From Flavobacteriaceae bacterium (GTDB taxonomy: Bacteria; Bacteroidota; Bacteroidia; Flavobacteriales; Flavobacteriaceae): a DNA stretch of 51,098 bases. Positions 1 to 7,616 of this stretch are shown in pieces. A program made the position numbers and the translations under genes. The DNA lies in NCBI GenBank assembly GCA_003564185.1, contig PXFS01000010.1, forward strand, positions 1-51,098, in the 5' to 3' direction. The notes beneath the pieces were generated by a model. It made no database searches. It saw nothing but the letters and a program-made list of their open reading frames with translations, and had not been told where the DNA came from. Positions within the stretch are counted from its first letter, which is position 1, and each line of letters begins with the position of its first letter.

Positions 1-82
1 AACACTATTTGAATTTGGTAGAGACCTACTATCCTCTTACTTTTGTAGTGGATGAAGTTTTTCATAATAGATTGGTTAGTTG

Positions 83-119
83 CAAATCCCCGCTCGCCCG
101 AGTTGGGGATTTGTTTTTT
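83..119 (+). terminator. Rho-independent terminator of an upstream gene outside the window
   Basis: A 9-bp perfect stem CAAATCCCC (83-91) / GGGGATTTG (105-113), extended by an inner CTCG/CGAG helix, is followed by six T on the plus strand. The T run implies it ends a plus-strand transcript entering from the left edge, whose product I cannot identify from about 80 nt. The hairpin also lies directly after the tyrS stop codon and may act for both strands. Confidence 0.8.
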
Positions 120-1416
120 AAGACACCACCTTTATTAAATAGGTATTTTTTTTGCCTTTATTAATCAACACATAGCTTCCGTTAATCAAATCTTTCTCAG
201 TGATCCTATAATTGGCATCTACTTTAGCTTTGTTAACAGCAATAGCATTGGATTTTAAATTTCGCATGGCTTCAGAATTTGACTTCAAGAAGTTTGTTTT
301 AGCAGCCAAAGCTCCAACCATATCTAAGCCATCTATAAATTCAGCCTTACTTATTTCAGCCTGAGGTACCCCTTCAAAAGCATCCAAAAAGGTTGCTTCA
401 TCTAATTGTGAAATATCTTCTAAGGTACTTTTTCCAAAAATAACTTGAGTTGCTTTTTTAGCTTTTTCAAGCTCCTCTTTAGAATGCACCATAATGGTTA
501 CTTCTTCAGCTAGCTTTTGTTGTAATTGTCTTAGGTGAGGAGCTTCGCTGTGAACTTGAATCAAATCACTAATTTCATCTTCGCTCAACAAAGTGAAAAT
601 TTTGATGAATTTAGCAGCATCTTCATCACTGGTATTCATCCAATATTGGTAAAATTTATATGGAGAAGTTCGCTTAGGGTCAAGCCATATATTTCCACCT
701 TCAGTTTTTCCAAATTTTGTACCGTCTGCTTTGGTAATTAATGGGCACGTAAGCGCAAAGCCTTTTCCACTTTCAATACGTCTAATCATTTCAGTACCCG
801 TGGTAATATTTCCCCACTGGTCACTTCCACCCATTTGCAAACTACAATCTTCTGTTTTAAATAGGTGTAAAAAATCATAGCCTTGAACTAATTGGTAGGT
901 AAATTCAGTAAAACTCATTCCTTCTGTAGATTCTGAAGAAAGTCTTTTTTTAACAGAATCCTTAGCCATCATATAATTGACTGTAATATGCTTTCCTACA
1001 TCTCTAATAAAATCTAGGAAAGAAAAATCCTTCATCCAGTCATAATTGTTAACTACTTTAGCAGTTTGCGGATGATCCTGATCAAAATCTAAGAATTTAG
1101 CTAATTGATTTTTTATGCATTTTTGATTATGAAGTAAGGTTGCCTCATCCAATAAATTTCTTTCTTTAGATTTTCCTGAGGGGTCTCCAATCATACCTGT
1201 AGCACCTCCAATAAGAGCCAACGGCCGGTGACCTGCCAATTGAAAATGCTTGAGTAGCATAACTCCAACTAAGTGACCAATGTGAAGCGAATCAGCTGTA
1301 GGGTCAATTCCTACGTAAGCTGTTCTAGGTTGTTCATTTAAATGGTCTTGCGTGCCTGGCATCACATCGTGTAGCATTCCGCGCCAAGTAACTTCTTTTA
1401 TAAAATCTTTTTGCAT
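118..1416 (-). CDS. tyrS: Tyrosyl-tRNA synthetase
   Basis: Class I aminoacyl-tRNA synthetase that charges tRNA-Tyr with tyrosine in the cytoplasm. The 432-aa product has the usual length. The HIGH motif is literal at residues 45-48, following DPTADSL. The KMSKS-equivalent is KFGKT near residues 233-237, in the context [22 protein letters not shown], typical of TyrRS, precedes it. The C-terminal ~80 residues fit an S4-type RNA-binding domain ([14 protein letters not shown]...[14 protein letters not shown]). The ATG start is 25-30 nt downstream of a TATCTTTG element. The gene diverges from the epimerase at 1570 and appears monocistronic. Confidence 0.97.
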   Translation of the reverse strand: MQKDFIKEVTWRGMLHDVMPGTQDHLNEQPRTAYVGIDPTADSLHIGHLVGVMLLKHFQLAGHRPLALIGGATGMIGDPSGKSKERNLLDEATLLHNQKCIKNQLAKFLDFDQDHPQTAKVVNNYDWMKDFSFLDFIRDVGKHITVNYMMAKDSVKKRLSSESTEGMSFTEFTYQLVQGYDFLHLFKTEDCSLQMGGSDQWGNITTGTEMIRRIESGKGFALTCPLITKADGTKFGKTEGGNIWLDPKRTSPYKFYQYWMNTSDEDAAKFIKIFTLLSEDEISDLIQVHSEAPHLRQLQQKLAEEVTIMVHSKEELEKAKKATQVIFGKSTLEDISQLDEATFLDAFEGVPQAEISKAEFIDGLDMVGALAAKTNFLKSNSEAMRNLKSNAIAVNKAKVDANYRITEKDLINGSYVLINKGKKNTYLIKVVS

Positions 1417-1438
1417 GTTTCGTTTTCTAAATCTGTGG

Positions 1439-1446
1439 CAAAGATA
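1439..1446 (-). promoter_or_regulatory. Candidate -7 element for tyrS
   Basis: On the minus strand the sequence reads TATCTTTG, matching the Bacteroidota TAnnTTTG -7 consensus, 22 nt upstream of the tyrS ATG. No clear -33 TTG lies 17-21 nt further upstream, so only half of the promoter is supported. Confidence 0.4.
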
Positions 1447-1569
1447 TTATAATGAGTTTAAATACGCTTATTACCCCAACTATTTCATGGAAAATGTAAT
1501 CAACTGGTTTTTGACTAAGAAAAACCAAAATAAATGAATTATAAAAGTTAATATATTTAAATTTGCTAA

Positions 1570-2586
1570 ATGATATTAATTACTGGAACTACAGGTCTTG
1601 TTGGGACACATTTGCTGGCTTTTTTACTACAGAAAGAAGAGGTAAAATTATTAAAAGCCATCTATAGAAACAAGGAGAAAAAGGAATCTTGTATTCAACT
1701 AATTAAGGAAGTTTACGGACAAAATTTAGCTGATCAAGCGCATCAAATAACATGGGAGCAAGGTGATATATGTGATGTTCCATTTTTAGAACGTATTTTT
1801 TCTAATGTTGAATATGTATATCACTGTGCAGGTTTAATTTCAAATGCGCCTTCAAAAGAGAAAGAACTTAGGAAGGTTAATATTGAAGGTACCGCTAATT
1901 TAGTGAATTTGAGTATTGATTACCAAGTGAAAAAATTCTGCCATTTAAGCTCAATCTCAACTTTAGGAGAACCCATCAATAATAAAATAATTTCAGAAGA
2001 AAATTACAAGGAAGAACATGGAAGAGCTAGTCTATATAGTATTTCAAAATATGGAGGAGAAATGGAAGTTTGGCGAGGCACTCAAGAAGGCTTAAATGCT
2101 GTAATTTTAAATCCAGGGGTTATTATAGGAGAAGGCTTTTATACTAGTGGTAGTGGTGAATTGATAAAAAAAGCTTACCAGAATTTCCCCATTTATATTG
2201 ATAAAGTTACAGGTTTTGTAGATGTAAGAGATGTTGTAGATTCTATGTGGCGCGCTAGGCAATCAACAGTTAAAAATGAACGCTTCATTATAGTTTCTGA
2301 GAATAGAAGCTTGAAGGAAATACAATTTAGTCTTGCTTCGCAATTCAATAAAAAGAAACCTAAAATTGCTTTAAGAAAGTGGATGCTTGTAATTTTGATT
2401 GTTTTTCAATATCTACTCAGTTTTTTTAGGTTAACAAAAAGGAAGATGAGTTTCAGTATAGTTTATGATGCACTAAAAAATAAAAAATATAGTGCTAGCA
2501 AATCTATAGAGATTTTAGGAGTTAATTACTCACCTTTAGATAAGAGTATTGAACGCGTTTGTAAACATTACTTATCTACTAATTAG
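1570..2586 (+). CDS. NAD-dependent epimerase/dehydratase (extended SDR) family protein
   Basis: 338-aa extended short-chain dehydrogenase. The Rossmann nucleotide motif GTTGLVG (GxxGxxG) is at residues 6-12, an acidic position follows in WEQGDICD, and the catalytic YxxxK is YSISK with an upstream HLSSIS serine. The C-terminal third has a hydrophobic stretch (MLVILIVFQYLLSFF) that may be a membrane-associated helix. The substrate cannot be deduced; nucleotide sugars or sterol-like substrates are usual for the family. It lies alone on the plus strand, diverging from tyrS and converging with the DUF4296 gene. Confidence 0.85.
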   Translation: MILITGTTGLVGTHLLAFLLQKEEVKLLKAIYRNKEKKESCIQLIKEVYGQNLADQAHQITWEQGDICDVPFLERIFSNVEYVYHCAGLISNAPSKEKELRKVNIEGTANLVNLSIDYQVKKFCHLSSISTLGEPINNKIISEENYKEEHGRASLYSISKYGGEMEVWRGTQEGLNAVILNPGVIIGEGFYTSGSGELIKKAYQNFPIYIDKVTGFVDVRDVVDSMWRARQSTVKNERFIIVSENRSLKEIQFSLASQFNKKKPKIALRKWMLVILIVFQYLLSFFRLTKRKMSFSIVYDALKNKKYSASKSIEILGVNYSPLDKSIERVCKHYLSTN

Positions 2587-2681
2587 AAATTAAATTGAGC
2601 TTCTTAATAAAAAACTTTATCCTGAGCCAATTCATACCATTTATCTATTGAAATTACCGTAATTTTAAATAATAAATCGTA

Positions 2682-3104
2682 TTATCGTTTTCTATCAGCT
2701 TTCAATTTAGCGTCTTCACGTCTTTTTTCTATTTTCTCACGTTTAATACTATCACTTATTTTTTTAATAGAATCAAAGTATTCTCTTTTAGCATCAATAC
2801 GTTCACCAACTCTTTTATAGATGTTTAAATTTTCATCATATTTTTCGTTGTAATAGGCAATATTTTGGGACAAAAGCGTGCTATCTACATTGTATTTTGA
2901 TATCAAAAATTGATTGATATCTTTATCAAATTTTCGCAGTTGGTATTCATTGACACTGTGTGCAGCATCATATAGGGCTAAGTCTGTGATAATTTCAACC
3001 ATTTGATCTTCACTGATAACGGTTTTGGGTTTTTGAGCAAATTCAACCTCTTGACATGATATAATGCCAATTAAAATAACACTTATTAAAAACCATTTTT
3101 TCAT
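2682..3104 (-). CDS. DUF4296-type lipoprotein
   Basis: Small exported lipoprotein of about 140 aa. I chose the internal ATG at 3104: MKKWFLISVILIGIISC gives a proper lipoprotein signal with lipobox IISC, and the start falls 13 nt after the pyrC stop. A longer frame beginning at 3134 would overlap pyrC and add a hydrophilic leader before the signal. The mature part (ISEDQMVEIITDLALYDAAHS...) fits the DUF4296 family, and the last 40 residues are strongly charged (KKISDSIKREKIEKRRED). Function is unknown. It is the last gene of the glycosyltransferase-pyrC group, an arrangement I recall as common in Flavobacteriia. Confidence 0.8.
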   Translation of the reverse strand: MKKWFLISVILIGIISCQEVEFAQKPKTVISEDQMVEIITDLALYDAAHSVNEYQLRKFDKDINQFLISKYNVDSTLLSQNIAYYNEKYDENLNIYKRVGERIDAKREYFDSIKKISDSIKREKIEKRREDAKLKADRKR

Positions 3105-3117
3105 AGATTTACCTTTC

Positions 3118-4464
3118 TTATCTTTCAAATTCAAGACGTTCCCCCCTGCAAGACTTAGCCAAATTTGTAAATTTAAAATTATTGTACAACAAGTTACCGT
3201 TCACAAAAGTATGAGTTATTCTAGAATTAAATGAAACTCCTTCAAAAGGAGACCAACCGCATTTATATAGTATGTTTTCTTTATTCACTGTCCATGGAGA
3301 ATTTAAATCTACTAAAACCAAATCTGCTTTATAGCCCTCTTTGATAAAACCTCGCTGACTAATATTAAATAGAATAGCAGGATTGTGACATGCTTTTTCT
3401 ACAATTTTTTCCAAACTCAATAAGCCTTGGTGATGAAATTGCAATAATGCTGGTAAGGCGTGTTGAACTAAAGGTCCACCACTTGGGGCTTTCAGGTAAG
3501 AGTTGTTTTTTTCTTCTAGGGTATGAGGAGCATGGTCTGTGGCTAAAACATCCAAGACATTATCATTAAGCGCTTTTAATAGGGCTTTTTGGTCTTTTTT
3601 TGTTTTGACTGCTGGATTCCACTTGATGTGAGTTCCTTTAGCTGCATAATCTTGATCGTTGAACCAAAGATGATGTATACATACCTCTGCTGTAATTTTT
3701 TTATCCTTTAATGGTTTTTTGCTAGTGAACAGATTTAATTCTTTAGCTGTTGAAAGGTGAAATACGTGAAGTCTTGCACCCGTCTCTTTAGCTAATTTTA
3801 CAGCATTTGAAGAAGACAAATAGCAAGCCTCCTCACTTCTAATTATAGGATGTTTTTCAATGGGTATATCTTCACCATATTCATCCACATGAGCTTGCGT
3901 ATTTTTTTTGATGGTATTCTCATCTTCACAATGAGCTGATATAATAACAGGCGAATTTTTAAAAATCTTTTCTAGAACTTTCTCATCATCTACCAGCATG
4001 TTTCCTGTTGAAGATCCTAAAAAAAGTTTTAAACCAGCAACTTGAGTTGGGTTAATTTTTTTTATTTCTTCAAGATTGTCATTGGTACCTCCCAACATAA
4101 ATGAGAAGTTTGCTAAAGAATCTCTTTCAGCGATACTCATTTTTTCCTCTAGACGTTCTATTGTGGTGGTCTGCGGATTGGTGTTGGGCATTTCTATAAA
4201 TGAAGTAATACCTCCAGCTACTGCAGCTCTTGCACCAGTTGCAATAGTTTCTTTATGCGTTAGGCCAGGCTCTCTAAAATGAACTTGATCATCAATTAGA
4301 CCTGGAAGTAGATGTTTCCCTTCTGCATCTATTACATTAACATCATTAGATTTCATACTAATAGAGGAAGCAACTTCTACAATAATACCATGCTCAATAT
4401 ATACATCACCTTCAAAGATTTTACCTTCATTTACAATCTTTGCATTTTTGATGAGGGTTTTCAT
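3118..4464 (-). CDS. pyrC: Dihydroorotase, class I-like amidohydrolase
   Basis: Third step of de novo pyrimidine synthesis: interconversion of carbamoyl aspartate and dihydroorotate. The 448-aa product has the amidohydrolase landmarks: LLPGLIDDQVHFREPG at residues 52-67, GLKLFLGSSTGNML, the metal-binding ISAHCEDE and HVFHLSTA histidines, and the catalytic aspartate in LATDHAPHT. The first histidine of the usual HxH motif is glutamine here (Q60; H62 kept). The substitution is directly visible in the codon CAA at 4285-4287. The rest of the active site is intact, so I regard the enzyme as a real dihydroorotase variant rather than a dead homologue. Confidence 0.88.
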   Translation of the reverse strand: MKTLIKNAKIVNEGKIFEGDVYIEHGIIVEVASSISMKSNDVNVIDAEGKHLLPGLIDDQVHFREPGLTHKETIATGARAAVAGGITSFIEMPNTNPQTTTIERLEEKMSIAERDSLANFSFMLGGTNDNLEEIKKINPTQVAGLKLFLGSSTGNMLVDDEKVLEKIFKNSPVIISAHCEDENTIKKNTQAHVDEYGEDIPIEKHPIIRSEEACYLSSSNAVKLAKETGARLHVFHLSTAKELNLFTSKKPLKDKKITAEVCIHHLWFNDQDYAAKGTHIKWNPAVKTKKDQKALLKALNDNVLDVLATDHAPHTLEEKNNSYLKAPSGGPLVQHALPALLQFHHQGLLSLEKIVEKACHNPAILFNISQRGFIKEGYKADLVLVDLNSPWTVNKENILYKCGWSPFEGVSFNSRITHTFVNGNLLYNNFKFTNLAKSCRGERLEFER

Positions 4465-4528
4465 ACGTTTAATTTTATTTACAAAAATAAGAAATCGTTA
4501 CCTTATAAAAACTCAAAGAAGTTTAAAG

Positions 4529-5260
4529 TTATTGTATTTTTCCTACAATACTTTTTAGCTTTAATTTGATAACCCCAAAGATAGCTTCCCAGATAATACT
4601 TCCATTCATTTTAGATTTTCCTTTTCTACGATCAGTAAAAATTACAGGAATTTCAATAACATTAAATCCTAATTGAGAGGCTTTAAACTTCATTTCAATT
4701 TGAAAAGCATATCCTACAAATTTGACTTGATCAAGTTGAATTGTTTCAAGCACCTCTCTTTTAAATGCTACAAATCCAGCTGTGGCATCATTTACAGACA
4801 TACCCGTAACTAGCTTAACATATTTTGAGGCTAACCAAGATAACAAAATTCGCTTCATTGGCCAATTTACTACATTTACCCCTTTTACATACCTAGAACC
4901 TATAGCAACATCAGCGTCATTATTATTTAACAGACCAAAAAGTAAACTCAAATCTTTAGGGGCATGAGAAAAATCAGCATCCATCTCAAATATAAAATCG
5001 TATTCTCTTTGCAATGCCCATTTAAATCCATCAATATAAGCAGTTCCAAGGCCACTTTTCTTCTTTCTAGTAAGTAAGTGCAACTTAAAGGAATTTAACT
5101 TATCAATTTCCGATTGAACAATATTAGATGTTCCATCAGGTGAATTATCATCTACCACTAAAATATGAAAATCTTCAGGAAGTAAAAAAATAGCTTCTAT
5201 AATAGCTTGAATATTTTCTGCTTCATTAAAGGTTGGAATAATTACTAATGGTTGAGACAT
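4529..5260 (-). CDS. Polyprenol monophosphomannose synthase-like GT2 glycosyltransferase
   Basis: 243-aa family 2 glycosyltransferase expected to transfer a sugar from a nucleotide donor to polyprenyl phosphate on the inner face of the cytoplasmic membrane. Visible motifs are IPTFNEAENI at the N-terminus, DDNSPDGTS near residue 37, and EMDADFSHAP (DxD-like metal site). DATAGFVAFKR and a C-terminal RRKGKSKM segment are characteristic of dolichyl/polyprenyl phosphate mannosyltransferases. There is no C-terminal multi-TM domain, so it is the short soluble type. It is first in a minus-strand group with pyrC, 64 nt upstream of it. Confidence 0.85.
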   Translation of the reverse strand: MSQPLVIIPTFNEAENIQAIIEAIFLLPEDFHILVVDDNSPDGTSNIVQSEIDKLNSFKLHLLTRKKKSGLGTAYIDGFKWALQREYDFIFEMDADFSHAPKDLSLLFGLLNNNDADVAIGSRYVKGVNVVNWPMKRILLSWLASKYVKLVTGMSVNDATAGFVAFKREVLETIQLDQVKFVGYAFQIEMKFKASQLGFNVIEIPVIFTDRRKGKSKMNGSIIWEAIFGVIKLKLKSIVGKIQ

Positions 5261-5274
5261 TATTTAATTTTGGG

Positions 5275-5282
5275 CAAAAGTA
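5275..5282 (-). promoter_or_regulatory. Candidate -7 element for the glycosyltransferase-pyrC group
   Basis: The minus strand reads TACTTTTG, matching TAnnTTTG, 14 nt upstream of the ATG at 5260. A TTG lies only 13 nt further upstream, shorter than the usual spacing, so support is partial. Confidence 0.35.
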
Positions 5283-5344
5283 AGTAATTTGAATTCAAAA
5301 ATTTAAATGAAGATGAAATAATCAGAATATCTTACAATCTGAAG

Positions 5345-5372
5345 TTGATATTAAAAGTTTAGTTTATTTTTG
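5345..5372 (+). promoter_or_regulatory. Promoter for the DUF4271-hemD pair
   Basis: A -33 TTG (5345-5347) and a -7 TATTTTTG (5365-5372) are separated by 17 nt, fitting the Bacteroidota sigma-A-type promoter. The expected start of transcription is about 15 nt before the TTG start codon at 5395, which supports that start. Confidence 0.6.
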
Positions 5373-5394
5373 ACTTTTTAGAAAAAAATTTAAG

Positions 5395-6048
5395 TTGTAT
5401 CAAATCCCAGAAAAATACATTCTAGATCTTATCAACCTAGCGGCTTTATTCATTGTATGCGTTATTAAATTACGAATGGAGAAGCCTTTTAGATTATTCA
5501 TAAAGCTTTTTTGGGAAGATCAAATGATTCATAGTGAATTAAAAGATCAAAAAAAAGCTAGTATTCTAAAAAATACTTTTTTATTTCTTACTTCTATCTA
5601 TTTTGGATTATTTTCAAGTTCAATATTACTTTATTTTGATTACATTAATTCTGATTCTTTTTGGGGTATATTTATCATTGCTTCCATATTGCTATTTGCA
5701 TTCATTTTATTAAAAAAAGCAAGTCTATTATTAATCGGATACATTTTTGATTTAAAAGAACATTCAAATTATTTATCAACCTACAAGTTTAGCAAATCAA
5801 TTTATTGGTTTTTCTTTTTTTATTTAGCTCAAATTTTACTACTTTATTCATCAGTTAAAGTTGATTACATTCTACTACTAGTAGGTGCTTTAGCTGTAAT
5901 TTATTTGCTTATTTCAATTATTCGTTTTCAGTTAAGATTTCAAAATGAAATATTTAGGTATTGGTATTATTTTATTTTGTATCTTTGCACCCTTGAAATA
6001 GCTCCCTTTATTTTATTGTATAAAGCTATTTCTGAAAGCTTAAATTGA
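5395..6048 (+). CDS. DUF4271 multi-pass membrane protein
   Basis: 217-aa integral membrane protein of the DUF4271 type, recognised from its position immediately before hemD and its pattern of about six hydrophobic helices. The start is the TTG at 5395: the frame is closed by TGA at 5371-5373, and an in-frame ATG further in would delete the first helix (LINLAALFIVCVIKL). The promoter at 5345-5372 agrees. The stop is followed 16 nt later by hemD, so the two are probably co-transcribed. Function is unknown. Confidence 0.7.
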   Translation: MYQIPEKYILDLINLAALFIVCVIKLRMEKPFRLFIKLFWEDQMIHSELKDQKKASILKNTFLFLTSIYFGLFSSSILLYFDYINSDSFWGIFIIASILLFAFILLKKASLLLIGYIFDLKEHSNYLSTYKFSKSIYWFFFFYLAQILLLYSSVKVDYILLLVGALAVIYLLISIIRFQLRFQNEIFRYWYYFILYLCTLEIAPFILLYKAISESLN

Positions 6049-6064
6049 AAGAAAAATAAAGTGT

Positions 6065-6811
6065 ATGAAAGTGAAAACTATCCTTATTTCTCAGCCCGAG
6101 CCAAAAGTTGAAAATTCCCCTTATTCTGAACTTCAGGAAAAATTAAAAATAAAAATTGATTTTATTCCTTTCATTCATGTCGAGGGTGTTGATACAAAGG
6201 AAGTGAGACAGCAAAAAATCGATTTAAACGATTTTACTGCAATAATTTTTACTAGTAGAAATGCCATTGACAATTTTTTCAGAATTGCGGAAGAAATGAG
6301 GTATGAGGTTCCTGACACCTTAAAGTATTTTTGTCAAAGTGAAGCGGTTGCATATTACCTTCAAAAATATGTTGTGTACAGAAAAAGAAAAATTTATGTG
6401 GGTAAACGAACTTTTGATGAATTGATTCAAATTATCAAGAAACATAAAGGAGAGAAATTTTTATTGCCTTCATCAGACGTATTAAAACCAACTGTTCCAA
6501 AATCTTTAGATAAGGCAAAAATCAACTGGAAACGAGGTGTATTCTATAAAACAGTTGTTAGTGATTTGTCTCATTTAGAAAAGGTATTTTATGATGTTTT
6601 AGTGTTTTTTAGTCCAAGCGGAATAAAATCACTTTATGAAAACTTCCCAGATTTTGAACAAAAAGACACTAAAATTGCAGTTTTTGGAAATTCTACCATA
6701 AAAGCAGCCAAAGAAAAAGGGCTTAAAATAAACATCAAAGCTCCAACACCAGAAACTCCTTCAATGACAATGGCATTGGAAAAATATATCAAAAATAACA
6801 GTAATAAATAA
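6065..6811 (+). CDS. hemD: Uroporphyrinogen-III synthase
   Basis: 248-aa HemD-type protein that cyclises hydroxymethylbilane to uroporphyrinogen III in tetrapyrrole (heme) synthesis. The family is poorly conserved. The recognisable features are IIFTSRNAIDNFF in domain 1, the two-lobe alternation of alpha/beta segments, LVFFSPSGIKSL in lobe 2, and the terminal IAVFGNSTIKAAKEKGLKINI...APTPETPSM. It follows the DUF4271 gene by 16 nt and ends 1 nt before the convergent SDR gene. Confidence 0.85.
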   Translation: MKVKTILISQPEPKVENSPYSELQEKLKIKIDFIPFIHVEGVDTKEVRQQKIDLNDFTAIIFTSRNAIDNFFRIAEEMRYEVPDTLKYFCQSEAVAYYLQKYVVYRKRKIYVGKRTFDELIQIIKKHKGEKFLLPSSDVLKPTVPKSLDKAKINWKRGVFYKTVVSDLSHLEKVFYDVLVFFSPSGIKSLYENFPDFEQKDTKIAVFGNSTIKAAKEKGLKINIKAPTPETPSMTMALEKYIKNNSNK

Positions 6812-6812
6812 A

Positions 6813-7616
6813 TTAAGGTTGTTTTAAAAATTCGAATTTAAGCTCATTGACTGTTTTCAATGAGCTTATTTTTTTGCCTAAATTTTCATCATAATCGTTA
6901 AACCCTAATCCTTTTAAATTCAACTTTTTACATGCATCATTGTAAAACACACGACGAGTTGGATAGTTAGGGTAAACCCCGTGATATATTCCAGATTTAT
7001 TGTAACTCAGTAAACACTTAGACAAGTTCACTGCGTCTTCTTGGGTTATCATATTGACAGGAGCCTGTGGAGAACTAACACCCTGCCTACCACTCAAAAA
7101 TTTTGCAGGATGCCTGTTTTTTCCTATTAGACCTCCCATACGTATAATTTGTATTTTTGGAAATCCAGACTTTTCAATGAGTATTTCTGCCTCTAACAAC
7201 TGTAAACCAGATTTAGTTGTGGAGTTGGGTAGACTTTTTTCTGTATATTCTGGTATACCCTTTTTATTCTGAAAAACACTAGTAGAACTAACAAAAACTA
7301 AATGCTGAACAGTCTTAGTTGGAAGTAGGTCTATTAAATTTTTAATTCGATTTGTGTAATCAGCTTCTGAATCATGACGTAAACCAGGAGGAATATTAAC
7401 AAAAACATGAGTGGTGTCTTTAATAAACGGATCTAAGCTTCCATAGCATTGATTATTATCAATTGAAAAAAAAGTCGCTGATATGCCTTGCTTATTAATA
7501 GTATCAACTTTTTCTTTAGTTGTAGAAGTCCCCCAAACATTTTTGCCTTCGGCTTGCATTTGTTTGGCTAATTCTAAACCAAGCCAGCCTAAGCCAATTA
7601 TAGCGTATTTATTCAT
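6813..7616 (-). CDS. SDR family NAD(P)-dependent protein (YeeZ-like)
   Basis: 267-aa atypical short-chain dehydrogenase with an N-terminal GLGWLG nucleotide-binding loop (residues 8-13) and the core segments HLVFVSSTSVF and IIRMGGLIG. This resembles the YeeZ-like branch of NAD-dependent epimerases; no substrate can be inferred. The start ATG overlaps the stop of the upstream M28 peptidase gene by 4 nt (ATGA), so translation is probably coupled. It ends tail-to-tail with hemD. Confidence 0.75.
   Translation of the reverse strand: MNKYAIIGLGWLGLELAKQMQAEGKNVWGTSTTKEKVDTINKQGISATFFSIDNNQCYGSLDPFIKDTTHVFVNIPPGLRHDSEADYTNRIKNLIDLLPTKTVQHLVFVSSTSVFQNKKGIPEYTEKSLPNSTTKSGLQLLEAEILIEKSGFPKIQIIRMGGLIGKNRHPAKFLSGRQGVSSPQAPVNMITQEDAVNLSKCLLSYNKSGIYHGVYPNYPTRRVFYNDACKKLNLKGLGFNDYDENLGKKISSLKTVNELKFEFLKQP

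Noticed and set aside
2-55. Possible C-terminal end of a plus-strand gene at the left edge
   Set aside because: One frame ends at TGA 53-55 before the terminator, but 17 codons are too few to judge, and another frame is open through the region. Only the terminator is reported.
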